From Balneolaceae bacterium (GTDB lineage: Bacteria > Bacteroidota > Rhodothermia > Balneolales > Balneolaceae): a stretch of 37,605 bases of DNA. Shown one piece after another: positions 1 to 8,916 of this stretch. The notes below the pieces were generated by a model. That model ran no database searches. It had not been told where the DNA came from and saw only the letters and a list, made by a program, of their open reading frames with translations. Position 1 is the stretch's first letter; every line of letters starts with the position of its first letter. The stretch is taken from assembly GCA_018401935.1 (NCBI GenBank), contig JAGYJQ010000016.1, forward strand, positions 1 through 37,605, read 5' to 3'. The translations under genes were made by a program, and so were the position numbers.

Positions 1-198
1 TAAGAGTGTGCCGTTACCGAAAGAGAAGGTGAGGCATGAGTACCCGCATGAGCAGTTGCAGGTAGGTGAGAGTTTTTAGTGCATGGTGGGAACATGAACA
101 TCTTGTGTAACTACAACCGCATTAAGGGTAAACGGTTAGACCGTCAGTTTGTATGTAGGAAAGAGGGTGATGGTATTCGTGTATGGAGGGTGAGATGA
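1..198 (+). CDS. small phage protein, 5' end lies across the window edge; frameshifted
   Basis: Frame 2 is open from base 2 to the TAG at 77-79. The same protein then continues in frame 1 to the TGA at 196-198. One base is missing in the T run at 73-77. With it restored, the reading goes on as VHGGNMNILCNYN and ends in GIRVWRVR. Upstream, the frame joins the ATG at 37592 through a codon split between the last two bases of the window and base 1, giving an N-terminus MYEIDKSVPLPKEKVRHEYP. Total length is then about 70 residues. The layout (a 'VPLP' start, a 'YPHEQLQVGES' centre, a basic 'RQFVCRKEGDGIRVW' end) resembles a small conserved phage family that I recall as DUF7303; function is unknown. 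The stop overlaps the next ATG (ATGA). Confidence 0.6.
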
Positions 199-354
199 CG
201 ACAGACGTGATGACGCCTACAGCAAAGTTGAGGTGGTTATTAAGAGACAGGGAAAGTGATCTAGTGCTTCAGCAATGGTGGAGCAATGCAGACTCAGTGA
301 AGATGGGGCCACTGCACATGATTAAGGGTGAGTGGCGGGATGTAGAAGTGGTGG

Positions 355-365
<11 letters not shown>
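195..365 (+). CDS. small hypothetical phage protein
   Basis: Open frame of 56 residues starting MTTDVMTPTAKLRWL. I chose the ATG at 195 rather than the one at 183 because it forms an ATGA overlap with the preceding stop and has GGAGGG a few bases upstream. The middle reads VLQQWW and the C-terminus is GEWRDVEVVDES, a pattern typical of very small conserved phage proteins of unknown function. It is part of a run of short overlapping genes at the start of the late block. There is no recognisable catalytic motif. The stop TAA at 363-365 overlaps the start of the next gene. Confidence 0.5.
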
Positions 366-1587
<1,222 letters not shown>

Positions 1588-1600
<13 letters not shown>

Positions 1601-2253
1601 CCGTGGTAACTGCAACGACAGGCAGAGCCGACTTAGAACAAACCATTGAGTCCATTGCTAAACAAACATATCCATGCAAGCACTACGTATTTTTTGATGG
1701 GGTGCCACCCAGAACCCTGCCAAACAATGTGCTGGTTACAGCCCTGCCAGTTAAAACAGGTGGCAGCGGCATGATGAATGGTGGGATAGTGGCTGCTTCT
1801 GCTTACCTTGTGCAAGAAGAACTAATCTGCTGGTGTGATGATGACAATTGGATGGATGAAAACCATGTGGAGTCTTTGGTAACCGCTATGGAGGATAACG
1901 TCTGGGCTTACAGCCTGCGTAAACTTATGCACCCTGATGGTCGTTTTTGGGACTATGACGACTGCGAGTCCCTCGGGCAGCACACTGGCTTTGTAGACCT
2001 AAACTGCTACCTTATGGATCGACGCAGACTGGCCTGCGGCATTGCAACCTGTTGGTATCACACCACCGGTCAACTAATGGTTGGAGATCGGCACGTCTGG
2101 GAAGTCACCAAACAATTGCCGGGTAACGGGACGGGTCAATACACTATGAACTACAGGCTTAATGACAAGCGCAATCTAAAGCCATTCTTTTTTCAAAAGA
2201 ACATCCAGATGAGAGCCAAATTTGGCAATGACCTACCTTGGAGACAAAAATGA
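1588..2253 (+). CDS. family 2 (GT-A) glycosyltransferase
   Basis: Protein of 221 residues with a GT-A type nucleotide-sugar binding fold. The N-terminal strand [10 protein letters not shown] is followed by a helix and [13 protein letters not shown], as in family 2 enzymes. The acidic metal-binding motif CWCDDDNWM has its three aspartates at residues 84-86. It is shorter than most family 2 enzymes and has no membrane segment, so it should be a soluble enzyme transferring one sugar. It starts inside the end of the epimerase gene and ends in an ATGA overlap with the radical SAM gene, so the three are translationally coupled. The acceptor (virion glycan, host surface polysaccharide or DNA) cannot be read from the sequence. 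I am confident of the fold class and unsure of the substrate. Confidence 0.8.
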
Positions 2254-3149
2254 ACTTGGCTGATAGTGCGATCTCGAAAATGCGCCCACCTAAAAACATG
2301 CACATTATTTGCATTGATGTAACCAACAAGTGTGACTTAGCCTGTTCAAACTGCACCCGGCTATTGGAAAACCAAGACGCATTTTGGGAAATGACCCCAG
2401 AAAACTTTAGACTTGCCCTGCAAAGCCTTAAAGACTTCCACGGCATCATTGCCATGATTGGCGGTAACCCAGTCATGCACCGTCAGTTTGAAGAACTCTG
2501 CGCAATCTTCGAGGAGGAAATACCAAACAAGTTTCAGCGCGGTCTGTGGACAAACAGCATTTTCAAACATACTGACTTGGCCTTACGTACTTTTGGAACT
2601 TTCAATCTAAACGTGCATGGCAATCCAAAATCAGAACGCTCCATGCAGGAGTTGGCTAAACAGGCCGTAGACGCTGGTGCCGTTGTCTGGAACTACGCAG
2701 GCCATAGCGACCACGCGCCACTGCTAACGGCAATTCAAGACTTGATGAGCGAAGAAGAAATGTGGCAAGCCATACCGCAGTGCGACATCAACCGAGAGTG
2801 GTCGGCCTCTATTGTTCAAAATCAAGGTGAATTGCGATCCTATTTTTGTGAGGTAGCAGCAGCCTTTGACTTAGCGCGTAATCAAGACCGAGGCCATGCG
2901 GTCAAACCTGGCTGGTGGAAAGAGGAAATGCAAGCCTGGTCAGATCAGGTCAAACACTTCTGCCCTGGCTGCGGGGTTGCTGCTAAGCAAACGCCCTATA
3001 AAGATTTTGAAGAAACTGACGTGTACACCAAAACCAATCGAGACTTGGCAGAAAAATCAGCAAAAGACAAAAAAAGAAAAATCATTTATTTGCAACCTGA
3101 AAATTCAAGCATGATTAATCGTCGGGTTACGCAGTACAACACGCTATGA
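2250..3149 (+). CDS. radical SAM protein
   Basis: The motif CDLACSNC (C-x3-C-x2-C) near residue 28 of this start is the [4Fe-4S] cluster site of radical S-adenosylmethionine enzymes. The GGNPVMH segment that follows fits the SAM-binding glycine motif. A late HFCPGCG pair of cysteines could bind a second cluster or a metal, but I see no full SPASM domain. I chose the ATG at 2250 (299 residues) because it makes an ATGA overlap with the glycosyltransferase and has GGAGA just upstream; an in-frame ATG at 2238 is also possible. It overlaps the terminase start by 4 bases. The reaction is unknown. Its place after an epimerase and a glycosyltransferase suggests modification of a sugar, protein or nucleotide. 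Confidence 0.8.
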   Translation: MNLADSAISKMRPPKNMHIICIDVTNKCDLACSNCTRLLENQDAFWEMTPENFRLALQSLKDFHGIIAMIGGNPVMHRQFEELCAIFEEEIPNKFQRGLWTNSIFKHTDLALRTFGTFNLNVHGNPKSERSMQELAKQAVDAGAVVWNYAGHSDHAPLLTAIQDLMSEEEMWQAIPQCDINREWSASIVQNQGELRSYFCEVAAAFDLARNQDRGHAVKPGWWKEEMQAWSDQVKHFCPGCGVAAKQTPYKDFEETDVYTKTNRDLAEKSAKDKKRKIIYLQPENSSMINRRVTQYNTL

Positions 3150-4906
3150 ACTTTGACCGCGCTAAGTTCTATCACTTCTGCAAGCACCTAAAGATTGAAA
3201 CCAAAGAGCAAGGCTTGCGCGTTCTTGGCGATCAATTGCTTGGCACCCAAACCTACGTCATGGACGAGGTGGCCCGAGGACTGGCTGAAGACAAACACTT
3301 CTTTGTGGTCCTCAAAGGCAGGCAGTTAGGCATCACAACCATCAGCCTTGCCCTTGATCTCTACTGGCACTTCATCCACCCAGGCATGCAAGGCACCCTT
3401 ACAACGGACACAGAGGAAAACCGTGAGCAGTTTAGAAGCACCCTACAGATGTACATGGACGGATTGCCCAAGGAGTTCAAAATCCCTCTCATGTCCCACA
3501 ACAGAAACCAAATGGTTCTCAAGAACCGATCACGCCTGTTCTATCAGGTTGCAGGTATCCGAGCGAAAGGTAGCCTTGGGCGCGGCAAAGGAATTACGTT
3601 TCTGCACGGTACTGAGACTTCTTCTTGGGGTGACGAGGAAGGACTGGCTTCTCTGCTTGCCTCCCTTGCAGAAAACAACCCGCTGCGCTACTACATGTTT
3701 GAGTCCACCGCCCGAGGGTTCAACATGTTCCACGACATGTGGACCACAGCCAAGCGTGCAAGGACACAGAAGGCCATCTTCGTTGGCTGGTGGCGTAACC
3801 AGTTCTACTCGGCTGACCCTAAGAGCGACATATACAAGGTCTACTGGGACGGCAAACTAAGTCCAGAAGAAAAAGAGTGGACCAAGGACATTAAGAAGGT
3901 CTACAACTTTGACGTCAACAGCAGGCAGATTGCCTGGTGGCGCTGGAAACTGCATGAGGGACTCAAAGACGAGGGCATGATGTACCAAGAGTTTCCCCCG
4001 ACAGAGGATTACGCCTTTGTGATGACGGGAACCTCATTCTTTTCGACCGCCAGGTGTACCGACGCCATGAAAGCATCTAAGAAGGAGGCGTTTGTCTCCT
4101 ACCGCTTCTCAATGGGTGCCAATTTCCAAGATACGCAGTTACTCCAGTCCACTGAGCGCCTTGCCACACTCAAAATATGGGAAGAACCCGTCTCTACGGC
4201 CTATTACGTCATTGGTGCTGACCCTGCCTACGGGTCAAGTGACTGGGCAGACCGCTTTTGCATCCAAGTCTTCCGCTGCTACGCAGATGGCATGGACCAG
4301 GTGGCTGAATTTGCCACCTCTGAACTCAATACCTTCCAATTTGCTTGGGTCATCTGCTATCTGGCAGGCGCTTACGTCAATTCGACCCTAAACCTTGAAG
4401 TCAATGGCCCAGGTCAAGCCGTTATCCAAGAAATGCGCAATCTCAAGCGTCAAGCCACCCAGTTACCTGGCAACGAGGGCCGAGAACTGACCAATGTGCT
4501 ATCGAACATGCAGCACTACCTCTGGCGGCGCAACGATTCCTTTGGCATCTCGAACTCCATTGGGTGGGTAACGACGCACAGCAGCAAAGAACGCATGCTC
4601 AGTTACCTTAAAGACTACTTCGAGCGTGGCATGTTGAACATGTACAGCAGCGATTGCATCGACGAGATGAAGGGCATTGTGCGAGACAACGGCACCATTG
4701 CCGCGATGGGCAGGGCAAAGGATGATCGGGTCATGGCATCAGCCCTGGCAACCGCCGCTTTTGCCGAACAATTGCAGCCCAGGCTCATTCAGATGCGTTT
4801 AACGCGAGAAAAGAAGGCTGTTCAAGACGATGAGGCCGAAAATGGTGGGCAAGCACAGGTCGGTAAGCAGGTTGGCAACTATTTACGCGCACTGGGGTTC
4901 CAATAA
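3146..4906 (+). CDS. terL: terminase large subunit
   Basis: The DNA-packaging motor, which pumps the genome into the prohead and cuts it. The protein has 586 residues. The N-terminal ATPase has a Walker A variant, GRQLGITT, at residues 58-65. A Walker B-like strand, ITFLHGTE, follows at about 150-157 and precedes SSW. The C-terminal nuclease starts with VIGADPAYG (Asp near residue 359), followed by LEVNGPG and a late AKDDRVMASA acidic segment, as expected for the RNase H-like fold. It is followed by portal and capsid genes, as usual in tailed phages. No clear small terminase subunit is next to it; the 131-residue protein just downstream is the nearest candidate by position only. There are no signs of damage. 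Confidence 0.93.
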   Translation: MNFDRAKFYHFCKHLKIETKEQGLRVLGDQLLGTQTYVMDEVARGLAEDKHFFVVLKGRQLGITTISLALDLYWHFIHPGMQGTLTTDTEENREQFRSTLQMYMDGLPKEFKIPLMSHNRNQMVLKNRSRLFYQVAGIRAKGSLGRGKGITFLHGTETSSWGDEEGLASLLASLAENNPLRYYMFESTARGFNMFHDMWTTAKRARTQKAIFVGWWRNQFYSADPKSDIYKVYWDGKLSPEEKEWTKDIKKVYNFDVNSRQIAWWRWKLHEGLKDEGMMYQEFPPTEDYAFVMTGTSFFSTARCTDAMKASKKEAFVSYRFSMGANFQDTQLLQSTERLATLKIWEEPVSTAYYVIGADPAYGSSDWADRFCIQVFRCYADGMDQVAEFATSELNTFQFAWVICYLAGAYVNSTLNLEVNGPGQAVIQEMRNLKRQATQLPGNEGRELTNVLSNMQHYLWRRNDSFGISNSIGWVTTHSSKERMLSYLKDYFERGMLNMYSSDCIDEMKGIVRDNGTIAAMGRAKDDRVMASALATAAFAEQLQPRLIQMRLTREKKAVQDDEAENGGQAQVGKQVGNYLRALGFQ

Positions 4907-5301
4907 TGGACGTTTTGACCGTCGCTGCCATCAAAGAGCGCGTTAAAAACATGAATAGCAACCGTAAACGAGGCTTTCCAATGGAAGAATTTGCCCGTTT
5001 TGCCTGCATCGACTACCGAAACATGAAGAAAATGATCTTCGAGGGCAACATGCGCATGACCGAAACCAGTCAAAGACGCCTTTCACGCGCTCTTTTGGCC
5101 CTGGAAAACGGCGAAGCAGGCACCCGAATGGACATTGCAGGCCGTAAATTCTTGGGTTATCACGCCCAACATGAGGTTAAACCGACTATGAAAAGGTCAA
5201 CCTTGATAGTTAAAAGCGAAAGCGGGTTCAGTTTAAGCATCAAACCCGTTAATAAGTACGATTATTCACGTGGAAACTTGTTAAGTAAGAAAAGGGGCTA
5301 A
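4906..5301 (+). CDS. putative small DNA-binding protein
   Basis: A basic protein of 131 residues. Residues 25-70 read as short helices (EEFARFACIDYRNMKKMIF, then TSQRRLSRALLALENGE), a spacing like Cro/CI-type helix-turn-helix proteins. The C-terminal half is basic, with KRSTLIVKSESG and SRGNLLSKKRG. Its first base is the last base of the terminase stop codon (TAATGG). Its position between the terminase large subunit and the portal would fit a small terminase subunit or a late regulator. I recognise no family, so both are guesses from location and helix pattern. The gene is intact and its codon use resembles its neighbours. Confidence 0.6.
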   Translation: MDVLTVAAIKERVKNMNSNRKRGFPMEEFARFACIDYRNMKKMIFEGNMRMTETSQRRLSRALLALENGEAGTRMDIAGRKFLGYHAQHEVKPTMKRSTLIVKSESGFSLSIKPVNKYDYSRGNLLSKKRG

Positions 5302-5303
5302 CT

Positions 5304-5720
5304 ATGAGTGTATTGCATGACTACAAATGCCCAGTGCATGGGTACTTTGAATCAAAAGAGGCTGTGTGTCCTGCTGGCTGCACGGATGTTCATGTTGTAT
5401 TTTTGAAGCCAATTGGTGTAAAAAGCGAAGGAACGAAGCATAATGACAAAACACTCAACCAACTTGCACTGGATTTCAAGATGAGTGACATCAAACCCGC
5501 TAGAGAAGGTGAGGCTCAACCGCCTCGCTACAAGCAACCTAACAACCCTTTCGCTCCGCGATGGGGCAGTCCTGCCGAACTAGGCCAGTACAACCTGCGC
5601 CCGGTGGCTGATGAGTCTGTCTCTGGTATGGCAGCGGTTAAAGGGTCTGGTGCGCCATTAACAGGGCCAAAAGTAGGCTCCTACATTCCTGACCATGAGA
5701 ATCTGAAGATCGCACGATGA
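5304..5720 (+). CDS. hypothetical protein with N-terminal zinc-ribbon-like motif
   Basis: A protein of 138 residues. The first 25 residues hold YKCPVHG and VCPAGC, a Cys-x2-His plus Cys-x3-Cys arrangement that could bind one zinc ion. The rest is Pro/Gly-rich and probably loosely folded (PPRYKQPNNPFAPRWG, VKGSGAPLTGPKVGSY). It is translated from the ribosome site AGGGG in a GGGGCTAACTATG context that recurs elsewhere in this genome. The stop overlaps the portal start (ATGA). Location between terminase and portal suggests a capsid-assembly or minor head role, but I recognise no family and would not assign one. Confidence 0.6.
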   Translation: MSVLHDYKCPVHGYFESKEAVCPAGCTDVHVVFLKPIGVKSEGTKHNDKTLNQLALDFKMSDIKPAREGEAQPPRYKQPNNPFAPRWGSPAELGQYNLRPVADESVSGMAAVKGSGAPLTGPKVGSYIPDHENLKIAR

Positions 5721-7378
5721 GAATACCCAAAGAGCCAGTAGACCGTCAGCAGTTCTACATGGACTTGATTGACAAGTGCATGGTGTCGCAGTCTGAGCGC
5801 ATGTCGGTCTACAGCATGTTGCGCTCCTACTACCTCTTTGGTTCAGGCATGGATGAATCGCCTGCGCACTTCAATAAGATTTTCCCGCACATTGACCAGT
5901 TGTCGTCGTTTATGTACTCGGCAGAAACCACGCGCTTCTCAATCCAGATTGGCGCAAGTGAGCCTACGTCGTATCACAAAATGATCCCGGCAATGACCAA
6001 GGCGCTCCACGATTACTGGATCAACTCAAACGCCGATCAAGTCTTTGCGCAGTCGTTGAACTGGTCACTCTGCTACAACAGCACCTTTGTCAAACTTGTG
6101 TGGCGCAACGGCATCCACCCGTACATGGTGGACCCTGGTGTATTTGGCGTCTTACGTGAAGACACGCCTTACACGGATCGCCAAGAGGCGATGGCCCAGG
6201 AATACTACATGACCAAGAGCGAACTCTTCTCGCGCCTGTGGTCCCATCCCAAGCGCGATGAGATTGTTCAACGGATCGCTCTTGCAGAGCAACAAACCAA
6301 GCAATACCCGCAAGGCGTTGAGCGCCTCGTCACGTCTGCCATTGATCCCACCATGTTTGGAAACGTGCAGATGAGTCTTGCTGGCACGATGACCTACACG
6401 CCAATGATTGCTGAACCAACTGTCAAGATGCGTGAACTCTGGGTCTTTGATGATGAAGTCAATGACTACCAGTGCATTACGATTGCAGACCCAGACATTG
6501 TGATTTATGACCGTCCTTCTAAGAGCCTGTTTCTTGAAGGTGAGCAGCCCTTTGTGCAACTGTGCCCGAACCCGCAGTACGACTACTACTGGGGTCAGTC
6601 CGAGGTGCAGCGCCTGGTCTTCTTGCAAGACATGCGCAACAAGCGGCAAGCCCAGATTCTTGAACTGCTCGACAAGCAGGTATCGCCACCTAAAGCCATC
6701 ATGGGCTTTACCGGAATACTGGATGAGAAGAACTTTGCGCTCAACCGTGCCGGTGGCCTGCTTGCTACCGACATGCCTAACGCCAGGGTCGAAGAATTTA
6801 CGCCCAACATTCCAAACGATCTTTTCCGTGAACTTGGGCAGATTGATGACATGTTTTCAGAAGCCTCTGGTATTACCAGCGTGCTGGCTGGACGTGGTGA
6901 AGCAGGCGTTCGCTCATCGGGTCATGCAAGCCAACTGGCTCGACTGGGTTCGAGCAGGGCCAAGAAACGCGCTATGGTCATCGAGGACAGCCTAGAAAAA
7001 ATGGCTACCTTGTATATGAAGATGATGCAGGTTTACGATGACACGCCACTTTTAGACACAGACGGCAATAAATTTATCATTGCGCAATTTACGCCTGACT
7101 TTGTGGTTAAGGTCGATGCGCACTCTAACAGTCCAATCTTTATGGAAGACAGCCGAGAATTGGCCTTTAGCCTGTTTAATGCTGGCGCTATCAGCAAAAC
7201 CAGACTGATTGAACTGATGGAGCCGCCCATGAAAGAATTGCTACTTGATGACATTCGACAGGCTGATGAAGCAGCCGCAGCAGCCCAGGCCATGATGCCA
7301 CCCCCAGGTGGTGAAGGTGGTGGGCAACCCGCAGCACCCGAGGCTGCTCCAACTCCAGTGAGTCCTCCCAATGGCTGA
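5717..7378 (+). CDS. portal protein
   Basis: A protein of 553 residues directly after the terminase region. It is expected to form the dodecameric ring at the capsid vertex through which DNA passes. Portal-like traits are the mixed alpha/beta N-terminus with repeated aromatic residues (LRSYYLFGSGMD), the central QNSTF-like clip region, and the long helical segment EVQRLVFLQDMRNKRQAQIL. A stretch RGEAGVRSSGHASQLARLG comes near the channel loops, as seen in podovirus portals of this size. The C-terminus is Ala/Pro-rich (QPAAPEAAPTPVSPPNG) and probably disordered inside the capsid. It overlaps the preceding gene (ATGA) and the small gene at 7371 by 8 bases. Confidence 0.85.
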   Translation: MRIPKEPVDRQQFYMDLIDKCMVSQSERMSVYSMLRSYYLFGSGMDESPAHFNKIFPHIDQLSSFMYSAETTRFSIQIGASEPTSYHKMIPAMTKALHDYWINSNADQVFAQSLNWSLCYNSTFVKLVWRNGIHPYMVDPGVFGVLREDTPYTDRQEAMAQEYYMTKSELFSRLWSHPKRDEIVQRIALAEQQTKQYPQGVERLVTSAIDPTMFGNVQMSLAGTMTYTPMIAEPTVKMRELWVFDDEVNDYQCITIADPDIVIYDRPSKSLFLEGEQPFVQLCPNPQYDYYWGQSEVQRLVFLQDMRNKRQAQILELLDKQVSPPKAIMGFTGILDEKNFALNRAGGLLATDMPNARVEEFTPNIPNDLFRELGQIDDMFSEASGITSVLAGRGEAGVRSSGHASQLARLGSSRAKKRAMVIEDSLEKMATLYMKMMQVYDDTPLLDTDGNKFIIAQFTPDFVVKVDAHSNSPIFMEDSRELAFSLFNAGAISKTRLIELMEPPMKELLLDDIRQADEAAAAAQAMMPPPGGEGGGQPAAPEAAPTPVSPPNG

Positions 7379-7550
7379 GAACGTGACCCCAACCAACGCC
7401 CAGACGATGGTTAAGTCTGGGGATCAACCCCGCGCAACGGAAAAAAGCATCTCCGAGGTGCGGTCACCTGCGTCCATATCGTATGTAAGATATGGAATTA
7501 ACAAAAACCCAGGCCGAAATATGACAGGCCGCACCACTACTAGGAGTTGA
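7371..7550 (+). CDS. small hypothetical protein (59 aa)
   Basis: A 59-residue reading frame, MAENVTPTNAQTMVKSG to the C-terminus GRTTTRS, which overlaps the portal end by 8 bases in another frame. It contains a polar, Ser/Thr-rich middle and a basic end with KNPGRNMTGR. It has no hydrophobic segment and no recognisable motif. Support comes from the tight junction with the portal and from the ribosome site for the next tiny gene lying inside its last codons. It is probably real, with unknown function. Confidence 0.5.
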   Translation: MAENVTPTNAQTMVKSGDQPRATEKSISEVRSPASISYVRYGINKNPGRNMTGRTTTRS

Positions 7551-7552
7551 CC

Positions 7553-7615
7553 ATGTACGGAAAAATGCCTAAACCTATGAAAAAGCCCCCAATGCGGGAC
7601 GGTAAGCGTAGTTAA
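7553..7615 (+). CDS. tiny basic peptide gene (20 aa)
   Basis: A reading frame of 20 residues, MYGKMPKPMKKPPMRDGKRS. It is preceded by TAGGAG at 7541-7546 at good spacing from the ATG and followed within 6 bases by a rho-independent terminator. The peptide is strongly basic and Met/Pro-rich. Its size alone would make it doubtful, but the ribosome site and the position of the terminator directly behind its stop support expression. Function is unknown. Confidence 0.4.
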   Translation: MYGKMPKPMKKPPMRDGKRS

Positions 7616-7620
7616 AACAC

Positions 7621-7646
7621 GGGGCAGTGCATTTTGCCCCTTTTTT
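7621..7646 (+). terminator. rho-independent terminator inside the late block
   Basis: GGGGCA at 7621-7626 pairs with TGCCCC at 7635-7640 around an 8-base loop, followed directly by six T. It ends the terminase-portal group. A promoter candidate follows within 4 bases, so the capsid genes can be transcribed separately. Confidence 0.8.
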
Positions 7647-7649
7647 ACA

Positions 7650-7678
7650 TTGACACGATAGTTACAATGTATTCTAGT
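7650..7678 (+). promoter_or_regulatory. sigma70-like promoter candidate for the capsid genes
   Basis: A perfect -35 box TTGACA at 7650-7655. At the standard 17-base spacing the -10 position holds TCTAGT (7673-7678), which is a weak match; TATTCT at 7670 would have a short 14-base spacer. The site sits immediately after a terminator and 24 bases before the next gene, which is where a promoter would be expected. Confidence 0.4.
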
Positions 7679-7701
7679 TTGAAGCGTTATAGGAGTGACA
7701 C

Positions 7702-8133
7702 ATGGCTGTAGAGTCAAAAGACATGATGGCGATGATGAAGATGGACCAGGGCGGCGAAGCTATGGCCCCTACTTTGCCTCCGTCTGAGCAAGGTGCTGCG
7801 ACTCCACCTATGGCTTCTCCTATGTCTACACCCGAGGAAAAAAAGGGTGAACAAGAAAAAGCGCGACTTAACATTATGATGGCGCTTGACATGCTCCAGT
7901 CTGCCGTCGGTGCGTTTGCACCCGACACAGAAGAGGGCCAAACAATTGAAAAGGTTGTCACAGAGATTACCCGCCGCTTTGGTGAGCGTGAGTCCGATAC
8001 TCGACAACTTATACCGGCTGAAATCTTGCAGATGATTCAGACTTTGCCGCAGGCGGGTGGTGCTACGCCTGGACAGAGGACAGCAGCAATGGCACCTGTT
8101 GAAGGTGCAACCAACCCACCCTTACCCATCTAG
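7702..8133 (+). CDS. hypothetical capsid-region protein, possibly assembly-related
   Basis: A protein of 143 residues. The N-terminal third is Met-, Pro- and Glu-rich and looks disordered. The centre, EKARLNIMMALDMLQSAVG and then IEKVVTEITRRFGE, should form helices. The C-terminus is again Pro/Gly-rich. The composition suits a small capsid-assembly or minor head protein, but I recognise no family. It is the first gene behind the terminator-promoter pair at 7621-7678, with GGAGTGACAC before the ATG, and leads the group that contains the scaffold and major capsid genes. Confidence 0.65.
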   Translation: MAVESKDMMAMMKMDQGGEAMAPTLPPSEQGAATPPMASPMSTPEEKKGEQEKARLNIMMALDMLQSAVGAFAPDTEEGQTIEKVVTEITRRFGERESDTRQLIPAEILQMIQTLPQAGGATPGQRTAAMAPVEGATNPPLPI

Positions 8134-8141
8134 GAGTAATT

Positions 8142-8327
8142 ATGGAACTGTTCAAACCCAAAGGTGCGCTGCAACCCCGTCGTCCAACCGACAACACGCA
8201 GCAAAATGGTCAGATTGTTAACACGCCCCGTTTTTCTGAAATGGGTGGACTTACCAACGCTGCTAAAGCAGGGTCAAAAAACAAAATGACCATGAGCAAG
8301 CCTGGTGACACTAAGCGCATTTATTAA
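8142..8327 (+). CDS. small hypothetical protein
   Basis: A polar, basic protein of 61 residues (MELFKPKGALQPRRP at the start, SKPGDTKRIY at the end). It lies 8 bases after the preceding stop, with TAGGAG as its ribosome site. There is no hydrophobic stretch or motif. Such short basic proteins between portal and scaffold are common in phages of this kind and have no known role. It is intact and co-directional with the capsid genes. Confidence 0.55.
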   Translation: MELFKPKGALQPRRPTDNTQQNGQIVNTPRFSEMGGLTNAAKAGSKNKMTMSKPGDTKRIY

Positions 8328-8346
8328 AGACTGAAAGGGGCTAACC

Positions 8347-8877
8347 ATGAGTCTTGAAAACTATTCACCAGAAGCAATCGAAGAACTCGCTGCGCTTTCC
8401 AAGCGTCTGTCTGAAGACCCGTCCACCCGTAAAGAGTTTTTGCGGTTGACCAAGCGAGTCCACCCAGACCTGCCTGTTCCTGAACTTGAAATGGAAGATG
8501 CCGTCAACGTGCGTGCTTCGGCTGCCGAGCAACGGGTTGGTCAATTAGAGGCCAAACTCAAGCAGCGCGAGATTCGTGATGAATTGACCAAGCGCCGCAG
8601 TTCGCTCAAGGAAAAAGGCTTTGCCCAATCCGATGACGACATTTTGGAAATCGAAAAACTGATGACCGAAAAAGGCATTGCAAACCATGAGACGGCTGCT
8701 GACTACTGGCAGAAGTCCCGTGAGTTGTCGGTTCCGACTTCTAATGGTTTTCCACAACCCGTAATGTCGCGTTTTGACATTAAGGGTTACATGAAAAATC
8801 CGGTTGGTGCAGCGCGTGAAAACGCTGCTTTGGCTATTGCGGAACTTCGCAAGAACCCAAGGCCAATTGGTCTGTAA
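8347..8877 (+). CDS. putative scaffolding protein
   Basis: A charged, mostly helical protein of 176 residues immediately upstream of the major capsid gene, which is the usual place of the scaffold. Residues about 50-110 (AAEQRVGQLEAKLKQREIRD and the helix after it) read as a coiled coil. The C-terminus FDIKGYMKNPVGAAR is followed by NAALAIAELRKNP, a basic end of the sort that binds the capsid shell. It has no catalytic motif and no protease active site. Translation uses GGGGCTAACCATG. Assignment rests on position, composition and coiled coil, not on a recognised domain. Confidence 0.6.
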   Translation: MSLENYSPEAIEELAALSKRLSEDPSTRKEFLRLTKRVHPDLPVPELEMEDAVNVRASAAEQRVGQLEAKLKQREIRDELTKRRSSLKEKGFAQSDDDILEIEKLMTEKGIANHETAADYWQKSRELSVPTSNGFPQPVMSRFDIKGYMKNPVGAARENAALAIAELRKNPRPIGL

Positions 8878-8916
8878 TTTGGTATGGGGCTTATTTTGAA
8901 ACTTCGGAGGTAAATC

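Noticed and set aside
3348..3860. 170-residue open frame inside the terminase gene
   Set aside because: It is a shadow in the neighbouring frame, rich in Ser/Thr/Cys; the terminase frame carries all motifs.
6152..6649. 165-residue antisense frame in the portal gene
   Set aside because: Shadow of an intact portal frame, no start signal, composition typical of antisense reading.
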